Part shown: piece by piece, positions 7,379 through 15,800 of the stretch
Layout: the number at the start of each line of letters is the position of its first letter
Position numbering within the stretch: the stretch's first letter is position 1
NCBI GenBank assembly: GCA_947591475.1
Contig: CANQDE010000004.1
Span: forward strand, 1-64,000
Source of the DNA: an uncultured Alistipes sp.
GTDB lineage: Bacteria; Bacteroidota; Bacteroidia; Bacteroidales; Rikenellaceae
Direction: 5' to 3'
DNA length: 64,000 nt
The notes under the pieces: model-generated
Told to the model about the DNA's origin: nothing
The model's input: the letters and a program-made list of their open reading frames with translations, nothing else
Database searches by the model: none
Made by a program: the position numbers and the translations under genes

Positions 7379-8299
7379 ATGGATTTACTTACCGTAAAAA
7401 ACGTCAGTAAGCAATATGTAGGGCACAAGGCGCTCGACGACGTGTCGCTCGCCATCCCGCGCGGGTCGGTCTATGGATTGCTCGGCCCCAACGGCGCCGG
7501 AAAAACGACGTTGATCCGCATCATCAACCGAATTACGGCGCCCGATTCCGGACAGGTCTTTTTCGGCGACCGCGAGCTTTCGCCCGACGATGTTTATCGG
7601 ATCGGTTACCTGCCCGAGGAGCGCGGCCTTTACAAGAAGATGAAAGTCGGCGAACAGGCTGTGTTCTTCGCCCGTCTGAAAGGCCTTTCGCGCCGCGACG
7701 CCATCACCCAGTTGAAGGCTTGGTTCATCAAATTCGGTATTCAGGATTGGTGGAACAAGAAGGTCGAGGAGCTTTCGAAGGGCATGGCCCAGAAGGTGCA
7801 GTTCATCGTTACGGTGTTGCACAAGCCCGAATTGTTGATCTTCGACGAGCCGTTTTCCGGTTTCGACCCCATCAATGCCAATCTGTTGAAGGAGGAGATT
7901 TTGTCGTTGCGCGACCAAGGGGCTACGGTCATTTTCTCGACGCACAACATGGCTTCGGTCGAGGAGATTTGCGACCATATCACGTTGATTAACAAGTCGC
8001 ATAACATTCTTTCGGGCAACGTGGACGAAATCCGCCGCCGTTATGGGGCCAACGTCTTCGAGGTGGCTTATCGGGGCGAAGAGGAGGCTTTGCGCAAGGC
8101 CGTCGGCGAGCGTTGCGAGTGGATCGACGGTTCGCAGAGCGAATCGATTTACCGTACCGTGAAGCTCCACGTGCGCAACGATGCCGACGTGCGCGCCGTC
8201 ATCGCCGCAGCGAACGAAGCGGTCGAGTTGCGTTCGTTCCACGAGATCATCCCTTCGATGAACGATATTTTTATCCGCGCCGTTAACGGAAAACTCTGA
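7379..8299 (+). CDS. ABC transporter ATP-binding protein
   Basis: A 306-residue ATPase that powers the membrane partner downstream. Walker A GPNGAGKTT (about 36-44), signature LSKGMAQKVQF (about 137), Walker B LLIFDEPFSGFDP (about 155-167) and H-loop STHNM are all intact. A C-terminal region of about 90 residues beyond the ATPase core is typical of the Na+-export (NatA-like) and DUF4162 class. The start at 7379 is chosen because the upstream in-frame ATG at 7331 lies in the promoter. Genes at 8304 and 8484 follow closely, so the three form an operon. The exported substrate cannot be told from sequence. Confidence 0.9.
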   Translation: MDLLTVKNVSKQYVGHKALDDVSLAIPRGSVYGLLGPNGAGKTTLIRIINRITAPDSGQVFFGDRELSPDDVYRIGYLPEERGLYKKMKVGEQAVFFARLKGLSRRDAITQLKAWFIKFGIQDWWNKKVEELSKGMAQKVQFIVTVLHKPELLIFDEPFSGFDPINANLLKEEILSLRDQGATVIFSTHNMASVEEICDHITLINKSHNILSGNVDEIRRRYGANVFEVAYRGEEEALRKAVGERCEWIDGSQSESIYRTVKLHVRNDADVRAVIAAANEAVELRSFHEIIPSMNDIFIRAVNGKL

Positions 8300-8303
8300 T
8301 GCA

Positions 8304-8474
8304 ATGAAAAAACAACGCTGGGTTTATGGGCTCAACTTTTTGATGGGCATCGCCATGCTGCTTTGCTGGTCCCATTACGACCGAAACCTCTTTTTAATAC
8401 TGGCCTGCTGCAATTTCACGCTTGCCGTGTGCGGCGCCGGACGAACGAAAAAACCGAAAGACCAAGAAAAATAA
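8304..8474 (+). CDS. Small membrane protein in ABC operon
   Basis: A 56-residue ORF, MKKQRWVYGLNFLMGIAMLL at its start, four bases after the ATPase gene and nine before the permease. Two hydrophobic stretches (about 8-22 and 28-44) are separated by WSHYDRN, and the tail is basic (GRTKKPKDQEK), suggesting a hairpin membrane protein with both ends in the cytoplasm. No family is recognised. Its tight fit in the operon suggests a subunit or accessory of the exporter. Confidence 0.6.
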   Translation: MKKQRWVYGLNFLMGIAMLLCWSHYDRNLFLILACCNFTLAVCGAGRTKKPKDQEK

Positions 8475-8483
8475 CCCGTTGCC

Positions 8484-9815
8484 ATGTCCAATACGTTTAT
8501 TATCATTCAGCGCGAGTTCAACGAACGCGTGCGTAAAAAGTCCTTCATCATCACCACGTTGTTGATGCCCGTGTTGATGATTGCCCTCATGGTCGCTCCG
8601 GCGCTCATCATGCAGTATTCGAGCGGCGACGAGAAACGAATCGCTGTCATCGACGAAAGCGGTATTGTCGCTTCGCAGTTGCAGAGCGACGACGAGTTGA
8701 TTTTCGAGCCGACCGACCTTTCGGTCGACGAGGCCCGCAAGGAGCTGACCGACCATTATGCCGTGCTTTGCATCGGTCGCGAGGTGCTCGCCAATCCGTC
8801 GGACGTGAAATTCTATGTCAATTCGTCGTCGTCGATCGCTGTCGAGGGGAACATCTCGAACCAGCTCGAACACATCATCGAGACTGAGAAACTGAAACAA
8901 TACAACATCGACAATTTGCAGCAGATTCTCGACGAGGTGGAAACGTCGGTGTCGATGCAGACTTTCCGCAACGACAAGTCGCAGGAGGAGGAGACGCAGG
9001 CGCAGTCGTCGATTGCCGCCACGGCCATCGGTTACGTGCTCGGGTTCATTCTCTACATGTTCCTGCTGATTTACGGGGCGATGGTGATGCAGTCGGTCAT
9101 TGAGGAGAAAAATTCGCGCGTTTTAGAGGTGATGGTCTCGTCTGTGCGGCCGTTCCAGTTGATGATGGGCAAAATTTTCGGTATCGCTTCGGTGGCCGTC
9201 GTGCAGATTCTGATTTGGGGCGTGCTTATCGGCGGCGTCGGGGCGGCCGTGCTTCCCCAGTTGATGCCCGATCAAATGGCTGCCGGCGTCGAAACGATGC
9301 AGGAGGGGGCTCCGCAGGCTGCCGAGGTGGCCGCGGCGTCCGATTTCGACCCTGAGATGATGCAGGCCGTGGCTTCGATTACGGATGCAGGCTATGTAAC
9401 GAAGATTTTCGTATGCCTGTTGTTGTTCGTCTTGGGCGGGTATCTGCTCTACTCGGCGATGTTCGCCGCCGTGGGCTCCGCCGTGGACAGCATACAGGAT
9501 GCCCAGCAGTTGCAGACGCCTATCATGGTGCCGATTATTTTGGCTTTGTTGATGATGCTGGCCGTCATCAAAGATCCCAATTCGCAGGTGGCGTTTTGGT
9601 TCTCGATGATTCCGCTCACTTCGCCCGTCGTCATGATTGCGCGCATTCCGTACGATATTCCGATGTGGGAAATCGTCTTGTCGTTGGTTCTGCTCTACGC
9701 ATCGTTCATCGGGATGGTGTGGGTCGCCGCGAAGATTTACCGCGTAGGCATCTTCATGTACGGCAAGAAACCCAACCTCAAAGAGCTTTGGAAGTGGGTG
9801 CGTTATCCCTTTTAG
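8484..9815 (+). CDS. ABC transporter permease (NatB-like, ABC-2 type)
   Basis: A 443-residue inner-membrane protein. The start FIIIQREFNERVRKKSFIIT leads into a first transmembrane helix (about 22-42), then an extracytoplasmic domain of about 135 residues, then several helices (about 180-205, 230-260, 305-330, 345-370, 380-420). The EEKNSRVLEVMVSSVRP segment is the conserved cytoplasmic loop of ABC-2/NatB permeases. An insert rich in Glu, Ala and Gln (about 265-295) lies between helices. It pairs with the ATPase at 7379; the substrate is unknown. A strong terminator follows. Confidence 0.9.
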   Translation: MSNTFIIIQREFNERVRKKSFIITTLLMPVLMIALMVAPALIMQYSSGDEKRIAVIDESGIVASQLQSDDELIFEPTDLSVDEARKELTDHYAVLCIGREVLANPSDVKFYVNSSSSIAVEGNISNQLEHIIETEKLKQYNIDNLQQILDEVETSVSMQTFRNDKSQEEETQAQSSIAATAIGYVLGFILYMFLLIYGAMVMQSVIEEKNSRVLEVMVSSVRPFQLMMGKIFGIASVAVVQILIWGVLIGGVGAAVLPQLMPDQMAAGVETMQEGAPQAAEVAAASDFDPEMMQAVASITDAGYVTKIFVCLLLFVLGGYLLYSAMFAAVGSAVDSIQDAQQLQTPIMVPIILALLMMLAVIKDPNSQVAFWFSMIPLTSPVVMIARIPYDIPMWEIVLSLVLLYASFIGMVWVAAKIYRVGIFMYGKKPNLKELWKWVRYPF

Positions 9816-9832
9816 ATAGGCGATAGCAGACT

Positions 9833-9877
9833 AAAAAAGGCGGTGAAAAGGTTTTAACCTTTTCACCGCCTTTTTTT
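9833..9877. terminator. Intrinsic terminator after the ABC operon
   Basis: AAAAGGCGGTGAAAAGG / CCTTTTCACCGCCTTTT, a 17-bp perfect stem with T runs on both strands, so it could work in both directions. Confidence 0.92.
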
Positions 9878-9926
9878 GATTAGAGAGGCAGGGACGTCGG
9901 TCCCCGAAAGAAAATTGATTTGTTTC

Positions 9927-10003
9927 GGCATCCCGACCGAAGCCCCCGCCAAGGCGGGGGTTTGGGGGTGGGTCAAACCTGCATACGCCGCCGCAGGCGG
10001 CGA
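9927..10003 (+). repeat. R2 REP-like element, copy 1
   Basis: Two hairpins: CCCCCGCCAAGGCGGGGG and CGCCGCCGCAGGCGGCG, joined by TTTGGGGGTGGGTCAAACC. Four other copies are in the window with different second stems. Confidence 0.8.
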
Positions 10004-10073
10004 GCACCGAGGGGCGGATGCGAGAATCGAGATAAAAATCGTGGGGACAGGCCGGTAAATAACCGCGATAAAA

Positions 10074-11282
10074 TTACAACCGATCGAGACACATCCGAAT
10101 CAGACGGGCACAGTCGCGCACTTCGTCGTCGGTGATGGTCAGCGGCGGTGAGATGCGGAAGGCCGTGTCGCAATAGAGGAACCAATCGCTCAGGATGCCG
10201 GCCTCCTTGAACAATTCCATGATGCGGTAGAGCTTGTCCGATTCGTCTAATTCGACTGCCAGCAGCAGGCCGCTGCGCCGGATTTCGCGGACGGCTGGAT
10301 GGTCTCGTAACAACTCTTCGTAGAGGGCTCCCTTGCGCTCCACTTGCTCGACGACGCGATGATCCAGCAGATAGTTCAGCGCCGCCAACCCCGCCGCACA
10401 GCAGACCGGATGGCCGCCGAAGGTCGTGATATGGCCCAGCGTCGGATTGGTTTGCAGCGTGTCCATGATTTCGTGCCGCGCGATGAAGGCTCCCAACGGC
10501 ATACCGCCTCCGAGCGCTTTCGCCAAGCAGACGATGTCGGGTGTTACGCCGTATTTTTGCATCGCGAAAAGTTCGCCTGTGCGACCGAAGCCGGTTTGTA
10601 TCTCGTCGAATACCAGCAGGGCGCCTGTTTCGTCGCAGCGCTTGCGCAGCGCTTGCAGATAACCAGCTGCCGGCGTACGCACGCCTGCTTCGCCCTGCAC
10701 CGGTTCGATTACCACGCAGGCGGTGCGGTTCGTAATTCGTTCCAACTGCGCGAAATCGTTGAATTCGATCGCCTCGAAGTCGGGCAGCAACGGTCGGAAC
10801 GCATTTTTCCACTCTTCGCCTTCGGGCGCTCCCATCAACGCCATCGCTGCGTGCGTCGAACCGTGGTAGGCGCGGCGCATGGAGACGATGCCCGTGCGAT
10901 GGGTGTACCGTTTGGCCAATTTGAGGGCCCCCTCGACCGCTTCGGCGCCCGAATTGACGAAATAGACGCTTTCCAAGCCCTCCGGCAGCAGTTCGGCCAA
11001 TCGGGTGGCGTAACCGACTTGCGGCTTTTCGACCAATTCGCCGTAGACCATCACGTGCATATAACGGGCGGCCTGTTCCTGCACGGCCCTCACGACGTCG
11101 GGATTGGCATGGCCGACGTTGCTGACCGAGACACCGGCCACCAAGTCGTAATAGCGTTTGCCCTCGGGCGTGTAGAAGAACGAACCCTCGGCCCGTTCCA
11201 CCTCGACCAACATCGGCGAAGGCGAAGTCTGGGCCACATGATTCAGAAACTGTTTTCTTAAATTGGTTTTATTCGCTGTCAT
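10074..11282 (-). CDS. Class III PLP-dependent aminotransferase
   Basis: A 402-residue fold-type I enzyme. Landmarks: NSGAEAVEGALKLAKRYT (about 110-127), the Tyr-His ring-stacking pair RAYHGSTHAAM (about 137-147), EPVQGEAG (193-200), the cofactor Asp in LVFDEIQTGFGRTGE (Asp226) and the Schiff-base Lys255 in CLAKALGGGMP. The architecture matches the acetylornithine/ornithine/4-aminobutyrate group; the precise substrate cannot be fixed. Its ATG overlaps the stop of the SpoU methyltransferase gene (ATGA), so it is the last gene of the gcvP-murE-mraY-rsgA strand. Confidence 0.88.
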   Translation of the reverse strand: MTANKTNLRKQFLNHVAQTSPSPMLVEVERAEGSFFYTPEGKRYYDLVAGVSVSNVGHANPDVVRAVQEQAARYMHVMVYGELVEKPQVGYATRLAELLPEGLESVYFVNSGAEAVEGALKLAKRYTHRTGIVSMRRAYHGSTHAAMALMGAPEGEEWKNAFRPLLPDFEAIEFNDFAQLERITNRTACVVIEPVQGEAGVRTPAAGYLQALRKRCDETGALLVFDEIQTGFGRTGELFAMQKYGVTPDIVCLAKALGGGMPLGAFIARHEIMDTLQTNPTLGHITTFGGHPVCCAAGLAALNYLLDHRVVEQVERKGALYEELLRDHPAVREIRRSGLLLAVELDESDKLYRIMELFKEAGILSDWFLYCDTAFRISPPLTITDDEVRDCARLIRMCLDRL

Positions 11283-11971
11283 ACTTCGTTATTCGTACCA
11301 GTTAACAATAAAATTTGGGCGGAATCCTTGACGCTCCGACACATCCAGCGATAGAGTAATTCCGTGCGGGTCGGTTCATCGAGCCGCCAGTCGGCGACCG
11401 TGCGGCGCATCCGTTCCGCAAGTTGGTAAATCGTTATCGCCGCCGAAGCCGATACGTTGAGGCTCTCGACCATGCCGCACATCGGAATCCGCAGAAATTC
11501 ATCGGCCGCCGCAATCACCTCGTCCGAAATGCCGGCGTGTTCCGTCCCGAAAACCAGCACGAACGGGCCTCGCGCAACATCGAACGTCTCGGGCGTCGTG
11601 TCTTCGCGATGGGGCGTCGTCGCGACGATGCGATAGCCGGCGGCCTTCAGCGAACGGAGCGCTTCGGCCGTCGATTCGTGCCGGATGTGGTCGACCCATT
11701 GTTCCGTTCCGCGCGTAATCATGGGATTGGGTTCGAACGGACAGACCGTTTCGATCGTGTGGAGCCGCTGCACGCCGAATGCCTCGCAATGACGCATCAA
11801 CGCGGCGGCATTCTGCCCGTGAAACAGGTTTTCGGCCAGCACCGTCAGGTAGTTCGTCCGGAATTCGGCCGCGCGGCACAGCGTCGCATACCGTTCGGGC
11901 GTCATGAACTCGGCCAGTTGGTCGATGCGCTCCCGATACCATGCAAGGGGTTTATTTTCGGTATTTTTCAT
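11279..11971 (-). CDS. SpoU/TrmH family RNA methyltransferase
   Basis: A 230-residue SPOUT protein with the trefoil-knot motifs NLFHGQNAAALMRHCEAFGV (motif 1 region), VLVFGTEHAGISDEV (motif 2) and IPMCGMVESLNVSASAAI (motif 3), which bind SAM. It most resembles TrmH, which makes 2'-O-methylguanosine at tRNA position 18, though a 23S target cannot be excluded. The start overlaps the end of rsgA by 20 bases. The C-terminus LLLTGTNNEV is encoded by the GTACCAGTTAACAAT repeat motif, which has apparently become coding. Confidence 0.85.
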   Translation of the reverse strand: MKNTENKPLAWYRERIDQLAEFMTPERYATLCRAAEFRTNYLTVLAENLFHGQNAAALMRHCEAFGVQRLHTIETVCPFEPNPMITRGTEQWVDHIRHESTAEALRSLKAAGYRIVATTPHREDTTPETFDVARGPFVLVFGTEHAGISDEVIAAADEFLRIPMCGMVESLNVSASAAITIYQLAERMRRTVADWRLDEPTRTELLYRWMCRSVKDSAQILLLTGTNNEV

Positions 11972-12875
11972 CTTCGTCGAGCATTTTCAGGTAGCTTTCG
12001 TAGCGGGCCGCCGCGATCGCGCCGTTGCGGACGGCTTCGATGACGGCGCAACCGGGTTCGTGGGTGTGTGTACAGTTGTAGAAGCGGCAATCCGGAGCGA
12101 CCCGCATCATCTCCGGAAAATAGTGTCCCAGCTCGGCATCGTCGATGTCGATCAACCCGAATCCCTTGATGCCCGGCGTGTCGATGACCGCACCGCCGCC
12201 CGCAAGCGGATACATCGTCGAAAAGGTCGTCGTGTGGCGCCCCTTGTGGTGGCTTTGCGAGATTTCGCCCGTGCGGATGTCCAAATGCGGGTCGATGGTT
12301 CCGATGAGGGTCGATTTGCCCACGCCCGAGTTGCCCGACAGCAGGGTCGTCCCCTCGGCGAGCAGTTCCCGAATCGGTTCGATGCCGGCGCCTGTCTTTG
12401 CCGAAACTTCGATTACTTCGTATCCGATTGCTCGGTAAATGGCGGAAAACGCCGTTACGGCCGCATCGTCTTGCAGGTCGCGCTTTGAAAGGACGATAAC
12501 AACAGGTATTTTGTAGGCTTCGCAGGTAACCAAGAAGCGGTCGACGAACTCCGTGGGGGTCGTCGGAGCCTGCAACGTAACTAACAGCAGCGCCCGATCG
12601 ACGTTCGCCGCGATGATGTGCGACTCCTTCGAGAGGTTCGACGCCCGACGGATGACGTAGTTCGTCCGCGGTTCGATGTCGACGATGGTCCAGTCGCCTG
12701 CCTCGTCGGCCTCGCAGACGACCCGATCGCCCACGACCACCGGATTGGTCGACCGTGCGCCGCGCAACCGCAACCGTCCGCGGATGCGGCAACGCACTAC
12801 GGTGTCGCCGTGCCGTACTTCGTACCAACTGCCGGTCGTCCGTACGACCGTTCCGGTGCAGGTCGGCGTCGCCAT
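11952..12875 (-). CDS. rsgA: Ribosome small subunit-dependent GTPase A (RsgA)
   Basis: A 307-residue 30S assembly GTPase. Order: OB fold (about 1-75, with VVVGDRVVCEADEAG), circularly permuted GTPase with G4 LSKRDL, G1 GNSGVGKSTL, G2-region HTTTFSTM and G3 DTPGIKGFGL, and a C-terminal zinc knuckle in CRFYNCTHTHEPGCAV. The frame is open far upstream, but the start at 12875 (MATPTCTG) is the first that avoids the mraY reading frame, five bases after the mraY stop. It is translationally close to mraY and overlaps the methyltransferase gene downstream. Confidence 0.95.
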   Translation of the reverse strand: MATPTCTGTVVRTTGSWYEVRHGDTVVRCRIRGRLRLRGARSTNPVVVGDRVVCEADEAGDWTIVDIEPRTNYVIRRASNLSKESHIIAANVDRALLLVTLQAPTTPTEFVDRFLVTCEAYKIPVVIVLSKRDLQDDAAVTAFSAIYRAIGYEVIEVSAKTGAGIEPIRELLAEGTTLLSGNSGVGKSTLIGTIDPHLDIRTGEISQSHHKGRHTTTFSTMYPLAGGGAVIDTPGIKGFGLIDIDDAELGHYFPEMMRVAPDCRFYNCTHTHEPGCAVIEAVRNGAIAAARYESYLKMLDEDEKYRK

Positions 12876-12880
12876 AACCG

Positions 12881-14125
12881 TCAACGGATTTTGAGCGTTA
12901 CGAGTGTAATCGACGCGAGTAGCAGCGAGATGATCCAGAATCGGGTTACGATTTTCGTCTCGAACATGCCCTTTTTCTGGTAGTGGTGATGGACGGGGGC
13001 CATCAGCAGCAGGCGGCGTCCTTCGCCATACTTGCGGCGCGTGTGCTTGAACCATCCGACTTGCAGCATCACCGAAAGGCTTTCGAGCAGGAAGATGCCG
13101 CACAGCAGGGGCAGCAACAGCTCCTTGCGGATGCAAAGTGCGAAGACTGCGATGATGCCGCCGATAGCCAGCGATCCCGTGTCGCCCATGAAAATCTGGG
13201 CCGGAAACGAATTGTACCACAGGAAGCCGACCAATGCGCCGGCCATTGCAGCGGCGAACACGACCAATTCGCCCGTATCGGGGATATACATGATGTTGAG
13301 GTAGTCGGCGTAGACGATGTGTCCCGACAGATAGGCCAGCACGCCCAACACGGCGACGATCGGTATTGAGACGCCCGTTACCAATCCGTCAAGCCCGTCG
13401 GTGAGGTTGGCGCCGTTCGAGACGGCGGTAACGACGAGAATCGCCACGACGACATACAGCAACCACGTGGCGATGCGGTGGTTATGCGTGAGCCAACCGT
13501 AGTCGAACTCGTTGTCCTTGATGAACGGGATGGTCGTCTGCGTGGTTTTGGTGCTCTCCGAGTTGAGCACGACGCGCTGCTGGATGCTTTCGATGGGGGT
13601 TCCGTCGGTATCGACGAAAATGGTCTGTACGGGCTGCGTGATTTTCTCGCGGATGACGATGTCGGGCGAAAGCCACATGGTCGTGCCGACGATGATGCCC
13701 AATCCGACCTGTCCCACGATTTTGAACCGGCCGTTGAGCCCCTCCTTGCGATGGCGGAAAACCTTGATGTAGTCGTCTAACCCGCCGATGAACCCCAACC
13801 AGACGGTCGACACGAGCAACAGCTGCACGTAGATATTATCCAATTTGCCGAGGAGCAGCATCGGCACCAAGATGGCCAACAGGATGATGATGCCGCCCAT
13901 CGTAGGCGTACCGCGTTTCTGGAGTTGGCCTTCGAGGCCGAGGTCGCGGATCTCTTCGCCGATTTGTTTGCGGCGCAGGAAGTCGATGACCGACCGTCCG
14001 AAGACGATGACGATCAGTAGCGACAGAATGACGGCCAACACCGACCGGAACGAAATATACTGGAACATCCCCGACCCGGGAATGTTATAGGCTTCATCCA
14101 AATACTTAAACAGGTGATAAAACAT
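12881..14125 (-). CDS. mraY: Phospho-N-acetylmuramoyl-pentapeptide transferase
   Basis: A 414-residue multi-spanning membrane enzyme that makes lipid I from UDP-MurNAc-pentapeptide and undecaprenyl phosphate. Motifs: KRGTPTMGGIII, GLDDYIKV (catalytic Asp pair), GANLTDGLDGLV, NSFPAQIFMGDTGSLAIGG and PVHHHYQKKG. Between these an extracytoplasmic insert of about 60 residues (about 165-220) makes it longer than E. coli MraY (360); such an insert is usual in Bacteroidetes. It lies downstream of murE, separated by an R1 repeat, and is followed by rsgA instead of murD. Confidence 0.96.
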   Translation of the reverse strand: MFYHLFKYLDEAYNIPGSGMFQYISFRSVLAVILSLLIVIVFGRSVIDFLRRKQIGEEIRDLGLEGQLQKRGTPTMGGIIILLAILVPMLLLGKLDNIYVQLLLVSTVWLGFIGGLDDYIKVFRHRKEGLNGRFKIVGQVGLGIIVGTTMWLSPDIVIREKITQPVQTIFVDTDGTPIESIQQRVVLNSESTKTTQTTIPFIKDNEFDYGWLTHNHRIATWLLYVVVAILVVTAVSNGANLTDGLDGLVTGVSIPIVAVLGVLAYLSGHIVYADYLNIMYIPDTGELVVFAAAMAGALVGFLWYNSFPAQIFMGDTGSLAIGGIIAVFALCIRKELLLPLLCGIFLLESLSVMLQVGWFKHTRRKYGEGRRLLLMAPVHHHYQKKGMFETKIVTRFWIISLLLASITLVTLKIR

Positions 14126-14159
14126 TTTTATTGGTGCGTTTGAAAGTAGTTTTGCTTAT

Positions 14160-14355
14160 CTATGTTTGTGGTCGCTTCCCCGCCGCTTTTGAAAGCGGTT
14201 CCTTATGCGGTGGTACCTTATTACGGTTCGGGGTTGTCCTCTTCGCTGCCGAATGTTTTCCCCGAAACGGTCGGCAGTGAAGAAAGCCTTGGCAAGCATC
14301 GGATTACTCCAACGCATCGGGAGGCCCGTTCAAACGGGCCCAGTTAATAAAAAAG
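14160..14355. repeat. R1 repeats between murE and mraY
   Basis: A forward R1 (CCGCTTTTGAAAGCGGTTCC at about 14179, CTTCGCTGCCGA) meets a reverse R1 (CGGTCGGCAGTGAAGAAAGCC, then hairpin CCCGTTCAAACGGG at about 14328-14341). On the minus strand the hairpin contains the TGA stop of murE. Confidence 0.75.
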
Positions 14356-15793
14356 CTGCGCGAACCTCTTCGCGGTCATCGAAATGTCGTTTTTCATCGC
14401 CGATAATCTGATAGGTCTCGTGCCCTTTGCCCGCAATCAACAGCAAGTCGCCGGCTCGAGCGAGCATCGCTGCCGTGCGGATGGCCTCGCGCCGGTCGGC
14501 GATGCGCAGATAACGCGCCCCCTCCGGAACGCCTGCCACCATGTCGTCCAAAATGGCTTCGGGCTGCTCGTGCCGCGGATTGTCCGAGGTGAAAATCGTC
14601 GTATCGGCATATTTTACAGCGATTTGCGCCATTTCGGGCCGCTTCGTCCGGTCGCGGTTCCCGCCGCAGCCGCAGACGACCAATAACCGTTGCTGGGGCG
14701 TGCGGATTTCGTCGATGGTGCGGAGGACGTTCTCCAGCGCATCGGGCGTATGGGCGTAATCGACGATGGCCGTCGTGCCGTTCTCGGCCCGCACGACCTC
14801 GAACCGTCCGTTGACCGGATGCAGCGTACTCAAAATGCGCAACACCTCCTCGGAAGCGAAGCCCAACTCCACGGCGGCGGCATATACGGCCAGCAGATTG
14901 TAGGCGTTGAACCGTCCGAGCAGTCCGACCCACACTTCGTGGCTGTCGATGCGCAGCGACATGCCGTCGAGGTGCATCTCGATGATTTTGCACCGATAGT
15001 CGGCCATCGTCCGCAGTGAATAGCTTTTCACCGTCGCCGCCGTGTTCTGCACCATGACCCGACCGTTGCGGTCGTCGTCGTTGATGAGCGCGAAGGCTCC
15101 GGCCGGCAGGTCGTCGAAAAAGAGTTTCTTGGCCCGAATGTACTCCACAAAGGTCTTGTGATAGTCCAAATGATCGTGCGTGATGTTCGTAAAGATGCCG
15201 CCTGCGAAGCAGAGCCCGCGCGTGCGTTGCTGCACGATGGCGTGCGACGAACACTCCATGAAGCAATAGGCGCAACCCGCATCGACCATCTCGCGCATCA
15301 TCGCATTGAGCCGGATAGGGTCTGGAGTCGTGTGGGTCGCTTCGATTGTGCGGTCGTCGATTTTGTAGACGACGGTCGAAATCAATCCCGCTTTATGACC
15401 CGCAGCGCGCACCAAGTCGTAGAGCAGCGTTGCGGTGGTCGTCTTGCCGTTGGTGCCGGTTACACCCACCAACCGCAGCGAGCGGCTCGGGTCGTCGTAG
15501 AAAGCTGCCGCCATGTCGGCCATCGCCGCGTGGGTATCGGCCACGACGACGTAGGCGACCCCGTCGGCCGGTTCTGCGGGCAACTCTTCACAGACCACGA
15601 CGGAAGCTCCCGCCGCAATCGCTGCGGGGATGAATGCGTGTCCGTCGCACTGCGTGCCCCGCACGGCGAAGAAACAGTCGCCCGCATGGACGTTGCGCGA
15701 ATCATAGGTCAACCCCTTGACGACCGTGGCGGCATCGCCGTGCAACGAAGCCCCGTCGACACGGCGCAACAAATCGGAAAGCGTGTGCGTCAT
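14330..15793 (-). CDS. murE: UDP-N-acetylmuramoyl-tripeptide ligase (meso-DAP adding)
   Basis: A 487-residue cytoplasmic Mur ligase. N-terminal UDP-MurNAc binding domain (LTYDSRNVHAGDCFFAVRG), ATP loop VGVTGTNGKTTTATLL (about 110-125), central-domain TTPDPIRL, and the DNPR signature in TSDNPRHEQPEAI, which marks enzymes that add meso-diaminopimelate, not lysine. The start MTHTLSDLL at 15793 is chosen because the longer open frame would run through gcvP. The last codons (LLTGPV) and the TGA come from an R1 repeat hairpin. It follows gcvP by seven bases. Confidence 0.96.
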   Translation of the reverse strand: MTHTLSDLLRRVDGASLHGDAATVVKGLTYDSRNVHAGDCFFAVRGTQCDGHAFIPAAIAAGASVVVCEELPAEPADGVAYVVVADTHAAMADMAAAFYDDPSRSLRLVGVTGTNGKTTTATLLYDLVRAAGHKAGLISTVVYKIDDRTIEATHTTPDPIRLNAMMREMVDAGCAYCFMECSSHAIVQQRTRGLCFAGGIFTNITHDHLDYHKTFVEYIRAKKLFFDDLPAGAFALINDDDRNGRVMVQNTAATVKSYSLRTMADYRCKIIEMHLDGMSLRIDSHEVWVGLLGRFNAYNLLAVYAAAVELGFASEEVLRILSTLHPVNGRFEVVRAENGTTAIVDYAHTPDALENVLRTIDEIRTPQQRLLVVCGCGGNRDRTKRPEMAQIAVKYADTTIFTSDNPRHEQPEAILDDMVAGVPEGARYLRIADRREAIRTAAMLARAGDLLLIAGKGHETYQIIGDEKRHFDDREEVRAAFLLTGPV

Positions 15794-15800
15794 GGCCTCG

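Noticed and set aside
9927..10003. R2 elements as intrinsic terminators
   Set aside because: Stems are strong but not followed by T tracts; genuine T-tracted terminators lie separately nearby (9833-9877 and 22396-22433).
12876..13220. N-terminal extension of RsgA
   Set aside because: The extra 115 residues would be the alternative frame of mraY; the MATPTCTG start five bases after mraY is consistent with RsgA family length.
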